A stretch of DNA of 64,000 nt from Ralstonia pickettii (GTDB taxonomy: Bacteria > Pseudomonadota > Gammaproteobacteria > Burkholderiales > Burkholderiaceae), in the NCBI RefSeq assembly GCF_030582395.1, contig NZ_CP104381.1, positions 1,488,001 to 1,552,000 of the forward strand, read 5' to 3'. The notes under the pieces are model-generated. The model searched no databases, was not told where the DNA came from, and worked only from the letters and a program-made list of their open reading frames with translations. Position numbers and translations under genes: made by a program. Below are positions 17,734 to 29,325 of this stretch, piece by piece; the first letter of the stretch is position 1; every line of letters begins with the position of its first letter.

Positions 17734-17748
17734 ATTGGCTTGACCAAA
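17734..17748. promoter_or_regulatory. Operator-like palindrome, site 5
   Basis: On the minus strand this reads TTTGGTCAAGCCAAT, matching site 2 closely. It lies about 90 bases before the transporter ATPase start, where a bound repressor would block initiation. Confidence 0.55.
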
Positions 17749-17837
17749 AAATGCCTGGCCTGGTTGAGACGTTCCAAACTGGACTTACCAGTATGTCGAG
17801 CGGAAGATCAGAGCCTCGCAACACAACGGAGACCACG

Positions 17838-19386
<1,549 letters not shown>

Positions 19387-19394
<8 letters not shown>

Positions 19395-20418
19395 AATGAC
19401 ATCAGATCAGCCGCAGCCCGTGAAGACGCAGCGCAAGCAACACCACCGCGACTTGATCCAGAAGTTTGCAGCGCTGGGCAGCCTCGTGGCGCTCGTGATT
19501 GCGTTTTCTGCCACCAGCGCGGCCTTCTTTTCGGTCGGCAATTTCATGACCGTCGCACTGCAGGTCACGTCGATTGCCTACCTGGGTGTGGCCGCCACGT
19601 GCGTGATCATCACCGGCGGCATCGACCTCTCGGTGGGTTCGGTGCTGGCGCTCTCGGGCGTGGTGGCCGCCTTGCTCGTGAAGATGGGCGTGCCGGTGCC
19701 GCTTGCCATGCTGGCCGGCGTGGCCGTCGGCGCCGTGTGCGGATGGGTCAACGGTATCTGCATCACGCGGATGGGTCTGCCTCCGTTCATTGCCACGCTG
19801 GGCATGATGCTGGTCGCGCGCGGCCTGGCCCTGCAGATCACGGGCGCCCGTCCGGTCTCGGGCCTGGGCGACGCCTTTGGCGAACTCGGCAACGGTGCGC
19901 TGTTCCGCATCTCGCACATCGGCGCAGACGGCTTTCCGGACACGGTCTTTCCGGGCATTCCTTACCCGGTGGTGATCATGCTTGCGCTGTTCGTCGCCGT
20001 GTCGGTGCTGCTCTCACGCACGTCATTGGGCCGCCACATCTACGCCGTCGGCTCGAACGCCGAGGCGGCGCGCTTGTCCGGCGTGAACGTGCAGGGCGTG
20101 AAGCTGTTCACGTATGTGCTCTCGGGCCTGCTGGCCGGCATGACCGGGTGCGTGCTGATGTCGCGCCTGGTGACTGCGCAGCCGAACGAAGGCGTGATGT
20201 ACGAGCTTGATGCGATTGCCAGTGCCGTGATCGGCGGGACGTCGCTGATGGGCGGTGTGGGAACGGTCTCGGGCACGGCCATCGGCGCGTTCGTGATCGG
20301 CGTGTTGCGCAACGGGCTCAACATGAACGGCGTATCGAGTTTTATCCAGCAGATCATCATCGGCGTGGTCATCCTCGGCACCGTCTGGATCGATCAGCTC
20401 AGAAACCGCAAGTTGTGA
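19387..20418 (+). CDS. Sugar ABC transporter permease (RbsC-like)
   Basis: A 343-residue integral membrane protein of the BPD_transp_2 class with about ten membrane segments. It has the family motif YLGVAATCVIITGGIDLSVG (about residues 73-92) and GVNVQGVKLFTYVLSGL. One permease gene forms a homodimer with the tandem ATPase in this importer type. The start overlaps the ATPase stop. A 35-base gap with AAGGAG leads to the binding-protein gene. Confidence 0.92.
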
Positions 20419-20453
20419 GTCGAGAAGTTCAAACCAAAACCAAGGAGTGAGAC

Positions 20454-21401
20454 ATGAAGAAGCTTTCCGTGCTGGCGGTGGTTGCAGCAACGTGCGCATT
20501 GTTCTCTGCCTATGCGCAGGCGGCGGGCGGTGAAATTGCCGTGATCGTGAAATCGGCAAATTCCAACTACTGGCAGAACGTTCAGAAAGGCGCGACGGCC
20601 GCCATGGGCAACGCGAAGGGTTACACGATGACCTTCCAGGGCCCCGCAGCGGAATCGGCCATTGCCGATGAAGTGAACATGGTCGAGAACGCCGTCAACC
20701 GGCATGTGGCGGGCATCGTGCTCGCGCCGTCGGACCCGGATGCGCTGGTACCGGCAATGAAGAAAGCTTGGGAAGCGCACATCCCGGTGGTGCTGATCGA
20801 CTCGATGGTGTCCGATTCGGGCAAGCAGTACTACCAGTCGTTCCTGTCGACGGATAACGCGAAAGCGGGTGAGTTGTGTGCGAAGGCCATGATCGATGCC
20901 GTCGGCCAGACCGGCAAGATCGCGATCATGTCGTACGTGCCGGGCGCGGGGTCGGAAATTGGCCGCGTGGGCGGCTTCAAGAAATACATCGAAGCGCATT
21001 CGAAGCTGCAGGTGGTCGGGCCGTTCTATTCGCAATCGCAGATGGCCACGGCGCTGAACCAGACGACGGACGTGCTGGCTGCCAATCCTGACCTGAAGGG
21101 CATCTTCGGTGCGAACGAGCCGACGGCCGTCGGGATGGGCCGCGCACTGCAGCAGTCCGGCAAGAGCGGCAAGGTGGCGGCCATCGGCTTTGACGGCAAC
21201 CAGGATCTGCAGGGCTTCGTGCGCGACGGCACGATCCGTGCCATCGCTGTCCAAAGCTCGTACCAGATGGGGCACAAGGGCATCGAGACGGTGGTCAGCG
21301 TGATCGAGAAGAAGCCCGTGCAGAAGCAGGTCGACACCGGCGTGATGATGGTCAACAAGCAGAACCTGGATTCGCCTGAGGCCAAGAACGTCCTGTACTG
21401 A
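20454..21401 (+). CDS. Periplasmic sugar-binding protein (RbsB-like)
   Basis: A 315-residue protein with a Sec signal peptide (MKKLSVLAVVAATCALFSAYAQA, cleavage near residue 23) and a Peripla_BP_4 fold: the first strand EIAVIVKSANSNYWQNV, the hinge segments VLIDSMVSDSGKQYY and GKIAIMSYVPGAGSEIGRVG, and ANEPTAVGMGRAL. It captures the sugar in the periplasm and hands it to the permease. It is the third gene of the importer; a strong hairpin follows it before the catabolic genes. Confidence 0.92.
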   Translation: MKKLSVLAVVAATCALFSAYAQAAGGEIAVIVKSANSNYWQNVQKGATAAMGNAKGYTMTFQGPAAESAIADEVNMVENAVNRHVAGIVLAPSDPDALVPAMKKAWEAHIPVVLIDSMVSDSGKQYYQSFLSTDNAKAGELCAKAMIDAVGQTGKIAIMSYVPGAGSEIGRVGGFKKYIEAHSKLQVVGPFYSQSQMATALNQTTDVLAANPDLKGIFGANEPTAVGMGRALQQSGKSGKVAAIGFDGNQDLQGFVRDGTIRAIAVQSSYQMGHKGIETVVSVIEKKPVQKQVDTGVMMVNKQNLDSPEAKNVLY

Positions 21402-21419
21402 CCAGGCATCGCAACAACG

Positions 21420-21450
21420 GGCATGGCGGCGTGTCGTTCACCGCCATGCC
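21420..21450 (+). other. Strong intercistronic hairpin after the binding-protein gene
   Basis: GGCATGGCGG (21420-21429) pairs perfectly with CCGCCATGCC (21441-21450). No T run follows, so it is unlikely to be a terminator. Such hairpins often protect the binding-protein mRNA end and lower expression of downstream genes. Confidence 0.55.
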
Positions 21451-21541
21451 GGCTGCATCCTTTCCTGAGCGGCGCAGTGCATTTCACTCCATTGCCGGAA
21501 CGGGCCAACATCAACGTGGCCCGCGCCGGAACGCAGACGCA

Positions 21542-22291
21542 ATGAGACTCCAAGGAAAACGCATCCTCGTGACGGCGGCCGGGCAGGGTATTGGCCGGGC
21601 CAGCGCGATGATGTTTGCAAGAGAGGGCGCCCAGGTGCTCGCCACCGACATCAATGCAGAAGCGCTGAATACGCTGGCAGAGACCGCCGGCGTCCGCACC
21701 TTGCGCCTGGACGTGACGGACGCCACTGCCGTTGCCCTCCTGGCACGCGAAGAAGCCGCCTTCGATGCGCTGTTCAACTGCGCGGGCTTCGTGCACCACG
21801 GCAGCATCCTCGAATGCTCGGAAGACGACTGGGCCTTCTCTTGGCAGCTCAACGTGACATCGATGTACCGGCTTACACGTGCGCTGCTGCCGAAGATGCT
21901 CGACAACGGCGGCGCCTCGATCATCAACATGGCCTCCGCCGGTTCCAGCGTGAAGGGTGTGCCGAACCGCTTCGTATATGGCACCACCAAGGCGGCCGTC
22001 ATCGGCATGACCAAGGCCATTGCCGCCGATTTTGTGGCGCGCGGCATCCGCTGCAACGCCATCTGCCCGGGCACAGTGGAGTCTCCGTCGCTCGAGCAGC
22101 GCATTGCCGCGCAGGCAAAGGAACAGAACGTGCCGATCGACACCATCCGCGCAGCGTTCGTTGCGCGCCAGCCCATGGGGCGCGTCGGCACGGCAGACGA
22201 GATTGCCGCGCTGGCGACCTACCTCGCGTCGGATGAGTCCCGCTTCACGACTGGCACCTGCTGCGTGATCGACGGCGGCTGGTCCAACTGA
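21542..22291 (+). CDS. SDR dehydrogenase, probable 2-keto-3-deoxy-L-fuconate dehydrogenase
   Basis: A 249-residue classical short-chain dehydrogenase. The cofactor motif is TAAGQGIGRA with Asp in the second strand end (LATDINAE), suggesting NAD preference. The active site is Ser in NMASAG and Tyr-Lys in YGTTK. It resembles the BDH2/DHRS6-like SDRs used for oxidation of 2-keto-3-deoxy-L-fuconate to the 2,4-diketo acid. Position directly before the hydrolase and dehydratase genes supports that step. The start MRLQGKRILVTAAG at 21542 is the normal SDR N-terminus. Confidence 0.85.
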   Translation: MRLQGKRILVTAAGQGIGRASAMMFAREGAQVLATDINAEALNTLAETAGVRTLRLDVTDATAVALLAREEAAFDALFNCAGFVHHGSILECSEDDWAFSWQLNVTSMYRLTRALLPKMLDNGGASIINMASAGSSVKGVPNRFVYGTTKAAVIGMTKAIAADFVARGIRCNAICPGTVESPSLEQRIAAQAKEQNVPIDTIRAAFVARQPMGRVGTADEIAALATYLASDESRFTTGTCCVIDGGWSN

Positions 22292-22328
22292 TTCGGTTTG
22301 ATTGATTGCAGTTCACGAAGACAACACG

Positions 22329-23189
22329 ATGAAACTCCTCCGCTACGGCCTCAAGGGCCAGGAAAAGCCCGGCCTGCTCGATGCGCAAGGGCAAGTGCGC
22401 GACCTGTCGGCCGTGATTGACGACATTGGCGGCGCGGCGCTGCTGCCCGAGAGCCTCGCTCACCTGCGCACGCTCGACATCAGCCGCCTGCCCATCGTCG
22501 ATGGCACGCCGCAAGCGGGTCTGCGCCTTGGCGCCTGCGTGGGCAACGTCGGCAAGTTCATCTGCATCGGCCTGAACTACTCCGACCACGCCGCCGAAAC
22601 CGGTGCCGAGGTGCCAGCCGAGCCGGTCGTCTTCGGCAAATGGACCAGCGCCATCTGCGGCCCGGACGACGATGTGCAAATCCCGCGCGGCTCGGTCAAG
22701 ACCGATTGGGAGGTCGAGCTTGGCGTCGTGATCGGCAAGGGCGGCCGGTACATCAGCGAGGCCGATGCGCTCGCGCATGTGGCGGGCTACTGTGTCATCA
22801 ACGATGTGTCGGAGCGCGAGTACCAGCTCGAGCGCGGCGGCACATGGGACAAGGGCAAGGGTTGCGACACGTTCGGTCCCATCGGCCCGTGGCTCGTCAC
22901 CGCAGACGAGGTGCCCAACCCGCAGGCGCTGCATCTGTGGCTGGAGGTGGATGGGCATCGCTACCAGAACGGATCGACGTCGACCATGGTGTTTGGCGTG
23001 GCGCATCTCGTAAGCTACCTGAGCCGCTTCATGAGCCTGCAGCCGGGCGACGTGATTTCCACCGGCACACCGCCGGGCGTGGGGTTGGGGCAGAAACCGC
23101 CGGTCTATCTGCGTGCCGGCCAGACCATGCGGCTGGGCATCGAGGGTCTGGGCGAGCAGCGCCAGCGGACGGTGGACGCACAAGGCTGA
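22329..23189 (+). CDS. Fumarylacetoacetate hydrolase family, probable 2,4-diketo-3-deoxy-L-fuconate hydrolase
   Basis: A 286-residue FAH-family enzyme. The catalytic domain begins at KFICIGLNYSDHA, with the acidic metal-binding residues in DWEVELGVVIG and in INDVSERE, and GDVISTGTPPGVG near the end. In the non-phosphorylating L-fucose pathway such an enzyme cleaves the 2,4-diketo-3-deoxy acid to pyruvate and lactate. The gene lies between the two enzymes that would make its substrate, with gaps of 37 and 33 bases. Confidence 0.88.
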   Translation: MKLLRYGLKGQEKPGLLDAQGQVRDLSAVIDDIGGAALLPESLAHLRTLDISRLPIVDGTPQAGLRLGACVGNVGKFICIGLNYSDHAAETGAEVPAEPVVFGKWTSAICGPDDDVQIPRGSVKTDWEVELGVVIGKGGRYISEADALAHVAGYCVINDVSEREYQLERGGTWDKGKGCDTFGPIGPWLVTADEVPNPQALHLWLEVDGHRYQNGSTSTMVFGVAHLVSYLSRFMSLQPGDVISTGTPPGVGLGQKPPVYLRAGQTMRLGIEGLGEQRQRTVDAQG

Positions 23190-23222
23190 CGTCTCGCAAT
23201 TCGCAATCCCGAACCGATACCC

Positions 23223-24500
23223 ATGACCATCATCCGATCCCTGCGCGTGCTGGACGTGCGCTTTCCGACTTCGCAGCATCTCGACGGCTCCGACGCGATG
23301 AACCCGGACCCGGATTACTCCGCGGCCTACGTGATCCTGGAGACTGACCAGCCGGGCCTGGAGGGCCATGGCCTGACCTTCACGATCGGTCGCGGCAACG
23401 AGGTGTGCTGCGCCGCCATCGCGGCGATGCGTCATCTGGTGGAAGGGCTGGACCTCGACTGGATTCGTGAGGACATGGGCCGCTTTTGGCGGCATGTCAC
23501 GTCCGACAGCCAGTTGCGCTGGATCGGCCCGGACAAGGGTGCCATTCATCTGGCGACGGGCGCCGTCGTCAATGCGGCGTGGGATCTGTGGGCCAAGGCC
23601 GAGGGCAAGCCGCTCTGGCGGCTGGTGGCCGATCTCACGCCCGAAGAGTTCGTGCGCTGCATCGACTTCCGCTACATCACCGACGGCATCACGCCCGAAG
23701 AAGCGCTGGAGCTGCTGCGCAAGCAGGCGCCCGGCAAGGCCGCGCGCATCCGCACGCTGGAGCAGGAAGGCTACCCGTGCTACACCACCTCCGCCGGCTG
23801 GCTCGGCTACGACGACGACAAGCTGCGCCGCCTCTGCCGCGAGGCCGTCGACAGCGGTTTCCGCCATATCAAGCTCAAGGTGGGGCGTAATCTGAAGGAC
23901 GACATTCGCCGCGTTTCCATCGCCCGCGAAGTGCTCGGGCCGGACCGCGAATTGATGATCGACGCCAACCAGGTCTGGGAAGTCAAGGAGGCCATCGACT
24001 GGGTGCGCGAACTTGGTTTCGCCAAGCCCTGGTTCATTGAAGAGCCGACCAGCCCGGACGACGTGGAAGGCCATCGCAAGGTGCGCGAAGCGATTGCGCC
24101 CGTCAAGGTGGCGACTGGCGAGATGTGCCAGAACCGCATTCTCTTCAAACAGTTCATCATGCGCGGCGCAATTGACGTTGTGCAGATCGATGCGTGCCGG
24201 CTGGGTGGCGTGAACGAGATCCTGGCCGTGCTGCTGCTGGCCGCCAAGTACGGCTTGCCGGTATGCCCGCATGCGGGCGGCGTGGGCCTGTGCGAGTACG
24301 TGCAGCATCTGTCGATGATCGACTACATCTGCGTATCGGGCACGCGTGAAGGCCGCGTGGTCGAGTACGTCGACCATCTGCACGAGCACTTTGTCGATCC
24401 GTGCGTGGTGCGCAATGCCGCCTATCTGCCGCCGCAGGCTCCCGGTTTCTCCATCACGATGAAACCGGCATCGCTTGAGCAATACCGCTTCCGGGGTTGA
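23223..24500 (+). CDS. L-fuconate dehydratase (enolase superfamily)
   Basis: A 425-residue enolase-superfamily acid-sugar dehydratase. Catalytic residues align with the L-fuconate dehydratase pattern: Lys217 and Lys219 (HIKLKVG), metal ligands Asp247 (LMIDANQ), Glu273 (FIEEPT) and Glu300 (VATGEM), and His350 (PHAGGVGL). Length and residue spacing agree closely with the characterised Xanthomonas enzyme as I recall it. It dehydrates L-fuconate to 2-keto-3-deoxy-L-fuconate; relatives also accept L-galactonate and D-arabinonate. It is the most diagnostic gene of the island. Confidence 0.93.
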   Translation: MTIIRSLRVLDVRFPTSQHLDGSDAMNPDPDYSAAYVILETDQPGLEGHGLTFTIGRGNEVCCAAIAAMRHLVEGLDLDWIREDMGRFWRHVTSDSQLRWIGPDKGAIHLATGAVVNAAWDLWAKAEGKPLWRLVADLTPEEFVRCIDFRYITDGITPEEALELLRKQAPGKAARIRTLEQEGYPCYTTSAGWLGYDDDKLRRLCREAVDSGFRHIKLKVGRNLKDDIRRVSIAREVLGPDRELMIDANQVWEVKEAIDWVRELGFAKPWFIEEPTSPDDVEGHRKVREAIAPVKVATGEMCQNRILFKQFIMRGAIDVVQIDACRLGGVNEILAVLLLAAKYGLPVCPHAGGVGLCEYVQHLSMIDYICVSGTREGRVVEYVDHLHEHFVDPCVVRNAAYLPPQAPGFSITMKPASLEQYRFRG

Positions 24501-24504
24501 TGCG

Positions 24505-25401
24505 ATGACGGACCCTGCGCTGCCCCCGCTGCGAATAGACGCGCACCAGCACTTCTGGCGCTATCGCCCCGAAGCGTATTCGTGGATTGGCCCCGGCATG
24601 GAGGCCCTTGCCGAAGACCGCCTGCCTGACGACCTGCTGCCAGAGCTTCGGGCGCAACGCCTGGATGCCGCGATTGCCGTGCAGGCGCGCGGTGTGCGGG
24701 AGGAGACGGATTTCCTGCTCGACCTTGCTGCTGCGCACGACTGGATTGTCGGCGTGGTCGGCTGGGAAGATTTGCATGGCACCGATCTTGAGGCCCGCCT
24801 CGAAGCCAGGAGCGGTCAGCACAAGCTGGTCGGCTACCGGCACACCGTGCAGGACGAACCGGACGTCGCGGCATTTTTGACGGAGCCCGCATTCGAGCGC
24901 GGCGTCGCGCTGCTGCAGCTTTGGGGCTACACGTACGACGTGCTGGTGTTTGGCCACCAACTGGAACCCGCCGTGGAATTCTGCGGCCGGCACGATCACC
25001 ACTGGCTGGTGCTCGATCACCTTGGCAAGCCCCCGCTGGAAGCGTTCGAGCGTGACGCGCAAGCCCTGGCGCGTTGGCGGGCCGCGCTTGCGCCGCTCAA
25101 GGACATGCCGCATGTCGCGTGCAAGCTTTCCGGCTTGCTGACCGAAGCCGACTGGCGAACGGGCGTGACGGCGCGCGACGTGCAGCACGCACGCCAGTGC
25201 CTGGACGTGGCTCTCGACGTGTTCGGCCCGAGCCGCGTGATGTTCGGCTCGGATTGGCCCGTCTGCCAATTGGCGGCCTCGTACGGCACGGTGGCCGACG
25301 TGCTGCGCGTCTGGGCCGAAGAGCGGCTCAGCGCCACGGAACGGACTGACCTCTGGGGCGGCAACGCCACCCGCTGCTACAACCTGCAACTCAAGGCTTG
25401 A
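24505..25401 (+). CDS. Amidohydrolase, probable L-fucono-1,5-lactonase
   Basis: A 298-residue amidohydrolase of the COG3618 type. The metal-site motif RIDAHQHFWRY is near the N-terminus (HxH at about 14-16), HHWLVLDHLGKPP lies in the middle, and the C-terminal FGSDWPVC supplies the Asp. These enzymes hydrolyse sugar lactones. In L-fucose clusters they open L-fucono-lactone and also accept L-galactono-lactone. Only four bases separate it from the dehydratase upstream and three from the SDR downstream. The start at 24505 (MTDPALPPLRIDAHQH) was preferred over a near-upstream codon. Confidence 0.9.
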   Translation: MTDPALPPLRIDAHQHFWRYRPEAYSWIGPGMEALAEDRLPDDLLPELRAQRLDAAIAVQARGVREETDFLLDLAAAHDWIVGVVGWEDLHGTDLEARLEARSGQHKLVGYRHTVQDEPDVAAFLTEPAFERGVALLQLWGYTYDVLVFGHQLEPAVEFCGRHDHHWLVLDHLGKPPLEAFERDAQALARWRAALAPLKDMPHVACKLSGLLTEADWRTGVTARDVQHARQCLDVALDVFGPSRVMFGSDWPVCQLAASYGTVADVLRVWAEERLSATERTDLWGGNATRCYNLQLKA

Positions 25402-26181
<780 letters not shown>

Positions 26182-26188
26182 GGCTGCC

Positions 26189-26524
26189 ATGCGCTACTGC
26201 CTTGCACTGGATCTGAAAGACGACGCGGCGCTCATCGCCACGTATGAAGCCCACCATCAACGCATCTGGCCGGAGGTCGCGCGGCACCTGCGCGAGCACG
26301 GCGTGACCGGCATGGAGATCTATCGCCTGGGCACCCGCATGGTGATGCTCATGGAAACCGACGATGCCATCTACAACGCCGAGCGCATGGCGCTTGCCAT
26401 CGAAACGGACCCGAAGATCCGCGAATGGGAAGCGCTGATGTGGCAGTTCCAGGCTCCGACGCCGTGGACCCCCGCAGGGCAGAAGTGGACACCGATGCGC
26501 CGGATCTTCGATTTGCAGCAGTAA
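26189..26524 (+). CDS. L-rhamnose/L-fucose mutarotase-type protein (RhaM family)
   Basis: A 111-residue dimeric alpha-beta barrel protein of the DUF718/RhaM family: MRYCLALDLKDD, YEAHHQRIWPEV with the catalytic His, GVTGMEIYRLGTRMVMLME, and the aromatic tail segment WEALMWQFQ. It interconverts sugar anomers so that the dehydrogenase always has substrate. Rhamnose-type and fucose-type members of this family share this fold, and the cluster points to L-fucose. Eight bases follow the dehydrogenase stop. Confidence 0.88.
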   Translation: MRYCLALDLKDDAALIATYEAHHQRIWPEVARHLREHGVTGMEIYRLGTRMVMLMETDDAIYNAERMALAIETDPKIREWEALMWQFQAPTPWTPAGQKWTPMRRIFDLQQ

Positions 26525-26579
26525 CCGCAGTAGCAGCAATTCCGGCCGTGGCCGGCATGACACCAGAGAGGAGATGACA

Positions 26580-27635
26580 ATGAAAAAACGAGCAACCTTG
26601 CCGCTGTGTGCGGCAGTCATATGCGCGGCGGCTGGCGCCGCGCATGCACAAACCAGCGTCACGCTGTACGGCCGCGTCGCCAGCGGCATCGACTATCAGA
26701 ACAACGTCGCCCCCACCGCGACCGCGCCGGGCGGCAGCCTCTGGCGCGCCGCCGACAACCAGTGGGGGACCAGCATGTTCGGGTTCATGGGCAAGGAGGA
26801 TCTCGGCGGTGGTCTGCAGGCGGTCTTCCGGCTCGAGTCCGGCTTTGGCGCAGCACAGGGCAAAACCAACGGCGATGCGCTCTTCAACCGCCGTTCGTAC
26901 GTCGGCCTGTCCAGCCCGACCTGGGGCACGTTGACGGCCGGCAAGAACCTCTTCATCAGCAACGACGTCTGGTTCCTCGACCCGACCGGCCAGCAGTTCA
27001 TCGGCTCGGCCACGCTCGTGCGCGGGCGCAACTGGCCGGGTGCCAACAACATCGTCGAATATCAAAGCCCGACCTGGGGCGGCTTCCAGATCGGTCTGCA
27101 GACCGGGCTGGGCGAGCAGCCGGGCTCCTTCACGAACAGCCGGCGCGATGGCGTATCCGCCGTCTACTCCGCCGGTCCGCTGGAAGTGCGCGCGATTTAC
27201 GACGTAATCCGCGACGGCAATGGCAAGTTCAGCGACATCTTCAACTTCTCGAAGGAAGCGACCTTCGGCGGTACGTACACGATCGGCAAGGCGAAGCTGT
27301 TTGCGGTGTATGAAAACCTGTCGGCCCCGGATGCCGCAGCGGGCGCCCCGACCAAGGCCAACCATTATTGGCTGGGCATCAATTACGAAGTCACGCCTGC
27401 GTTGACGCTCATCGGCGCGGCCTATCGCGTGAACGTGAACCACGGCGGCGGCAACGCCAACCTGTTCATGGCCGGCGCGAACTACAACCTGTCCAAGCGC
27501 ACGATGCTGTACGCGAGCGTGGGCACCGTGCAGAACAGCGCCACCGCCAACTTCTCGGTGGAAGCGACCAACAACAACCCGGCCCCGGGCAAGAACCAGC
27601 TGGGCGCCTATACGGGTATCGTTCACTCGTTCTGA
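26580..27635 (+). CDS. Gram-negative porin (Burkholderia type)
   Basis: A 351-residue outer-membrane porin. The signal peptide MKKRATLPLCAAVICAAAGA ends near AHA-Q. The mature protein begins QTSVTLYGRVASGIDYQNN, the GFMGKEDLGGGLQAVFRLES segment is typical of 16-strand trimeric porins, and the C-terminus ends in Phe (GIVHSF), the assembly signal. The first ATG is directly adjacent to GAGGAG, so the second ATG at 26580 is used. As the last gene of the sugar operon before a strong terminator it probably admits the sugar. Confidence 0.93.
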   Translation: MKKRATLPLCAAVICAAAGAAHAQTSVTLYGRVASGIDYQNNVAPTATAPGGSLWRAADNQWGTSMFGFMGKEDLGGGLQAVFRLESGFGAAQGKTNGDALFNRRSYVGLSSPTWGTLTAGKNLFISNDVWFLDPTGQQFIGSATLVRGRNWPGANNIVEYQSPTWGGFQIGLQTGLGEQPGSFTNSRRDGVSAVYSAGPLEVRAIYDVIRDGNGKFSDIFNFSKEATFGGTYTIGKAKLFAVYENLSAPDAAAGAPTKANHYWLGINYEVTPALTLIGAAYRVNVNHGGGNANLFMAGANYNLSKRTMLYASVGTVQNSATANFSVEATNNNPAPGKNQLGAYTGIVHSF

Positions 27636-27686
27636 CGTCTGGCTTCTGACTGAGCGTGACCTCCTGATCGCTCGGCTCCTTGTCAG

Positions 27687-27709
27687 CCCGCACAAGTGCG
27701 GGTTTTTTT
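27687..27709 (+). terminator. Terminator ending the deoxysugar operon
   Basis: CCCGCAC 27687-27693 and GTGCGGG 27696-27702 form a tight stem with a two-base loop, followed by seven T. Confidence 0.9.
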
Positions 27710-27871
27710 CTTTTTTGGAGTGCATGTGTGGACGGCGGGAATGGCCGTTGCGAGCGGATCTGCTGCAGATCGAGCCGCACTTGCGATGCGCTTCGTGCCT
27801 CGGCAACCTTTGTGCAACTGGCGTAAGATGCCCGCTCGATTTTCGATCGCTGCGTGCGGCACCCAAGCAAC

Positions 27872-29260
27872 ATGAACCTTCCGCTCTTACTCAATATCGC
27901 GACGTTCGTCGTCATCCTGATCGCCCTCGGCCGTGTGAACGCGAGCTGGAGTCTGGCCAAGCGTGTGCTGCTGGGCATGGTGCTGGGCATCCTGTTCGGA
28001 CTGGCGCTGCACCTGATCTATGGTGACGACAGCGCGACGCTCAAGCAGTCGATCTCGTGGTTCAGCATCGTTGGCGGCGGCTACATTCAGTTGCTGCAGA
28101 TGATCGTCATGCCGCTCGTGCTGGTGTCAGTGCTGAACTCGGTGGCCAAGCTCAACAGCACGGCGTCGCTCGGCAAGATCAGCGTGCTGACGATCGGCAC
28201 GTTGCTGCTCACAACGCTCATTTCAGCGCTGGTCGGCGTGTTCGTCACGCACCTGTTTGGGCTGACGGCGCAAGGACTGGTGCAGGGCGCGCAGGAAACC
28301 GCCCGGCTGACCGCCATCCAGGACAACTATGTCGGCAAGGTGGCCGACCTGTCGGTGCCGCAGCTGGTGCAGTCCTTCATTCCGAAGAACCCCTTTGCCG
28401 AGCTGACCGGCGCCAAGCCGACGTCCATCATCGGCGTGGTGATCTTCGCGGCGTTCCTGGGCGTGGCTGCGTTGAACCTGCTGAAGGATGATGCGGTAAA
28501 AGGCGAGCGCGTGCTGACCGCCATCGACACCGCGCAGGCCTGGGTGATGAAGCTTGTGCGGCTCGTCATTCGCCTGACCCCTTACGGCGTGCTGGCGCTC
28601 ATGACGAACGTGGTGGCCGTGTCCAACGTGCAGGACATCATCAAGCTCGGGGGGTTCGTCGTGGCGTCTTACCTGGGCCTGGCCATCATGTTCGGCGTGC
28701 ATGCTGTGCTGCTCACGCTTAATGGCATCAATCCGCTCCGCTTCTTCCGCAAGGTCTGGCCGGCGCTGTCGTTCGCGTTCACGAGCCGGTCCAGTGCCGC
28801 GACCATTCCGCTGAGCATCGAGGCGCAGACGCGGCGCATTGGTGTGCCGGAATCGATTGCCAGTTTCGCCGCATCGTTTGGCACGACCATTGGCCAGAAC
28901 GGCTGCGCGGGCCTGTATCCCGCCATGCTGGCAGTGATGGTGGCGCCCACCGTGGGCATCAACCCGTTCGATCCTGTATGGATTGCAACGCTCGTGGCGG
29001 TGGTCACGCTCAGCTCGGTGGGCGTGGCGGGTGTGGGCGGCGGCGCCACGTTTGCAGCGTTGATCGTGCTGCCGGCGATGGGCTTGCCGGTGACGCTCGT
29101 GGCACTGCTGATCTCCATCGAACCGCTGATCGACATGGGCCGTACCGCGCTCAACGTCAACGGCTCGATGACCGCCGGGACGATCACCAGCCAGTTGCTC
29201 GGGCAGACCGATCGCAGTGTCTTCGATGCTGCCGATGACGTGGAGATGGCACACCGCTGA
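27872..29260 (+). CDS. tcyP: L-cystine:cation symporter TcyP
   Basis: A 462-residue protein that follows E. coli TcyP (YdjN, 463 residues) almost throughout: [72 protein letters not shown] and [16 protein letters not shown]. It is a member of the dicarboxylate/amino acid:cation symporter family with hairpin loops and about eight membrane segments. It takes up L-cystine. The start [14 protein letters not shown] at 27872 matches the family. It converges on pcaQ through a bidirectional terminator and is not obviously part of either neighbouring pathway. Confidence 0.95.
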   Translation: MNLPLLLNIATFVVILIALGRVNASWSLAKRVLLGMVLGILFGLALHLIYGDDSATLKQSISWFSIVGGGYIQLLQMIVMPLVLVSVLNSVAKLNSTASLGKISVLTIGTLLLTTLISALVGVFVTHLFGLTAQGLVQGAQETARLTAIQDNYVGKVADLSVPQLVQSFIPKNPFAELTGAKPTSIIGVVIFAAFLGVAALNLLKDDAVKGERVLTAIDTAQAWVMKLVRLVIRLTPYGVLALMTNVVAVSNVQDIIKLGGFVVASYLGLAIMFGVHAVLLTLNGINPLRFFRKVWPALSFAFTSRSSAATIPLSIEAQTRRIGVPESIASFAASFGTTIGQNGCAGLYPAMLAVMVAPTVGINPFDPVWIATLVAVVTLSSVGVAGVGGGATFAALIVLPAMGLPVTLVALLISIEPLIDMGRTALNVNGSMTAGTITSQLLGQTDRSVFDAADDVEMAHR

Positions 29261-29273
29261 TCTGCGCGTCGAA

Positions 29274-29310
29274 ATAAAAAATGCCGGCCATGGGGTCGGC
29301 ATTTTTTTTT
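29274..29310. terminator. Bidirectional terminator between tcyP and pcaQ
   Basis: ATGCCGGCC at 29281 pairs with GGTCGGCAT ending at 29302, with one internal mismatch. A runs precede the stem and nine T follow it, so it can serve both convergent genes. Confidence 0.85.
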
Positions 29311-29325
29311 TGAGCGCAGGGCGGC

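Noticed and set aside
22245..24482. A 745-codon open frame opposite the FAH and L-fuconate dehydratase genes
   Set aside because: It crosses two well-supported genes and has no recognisable domain.
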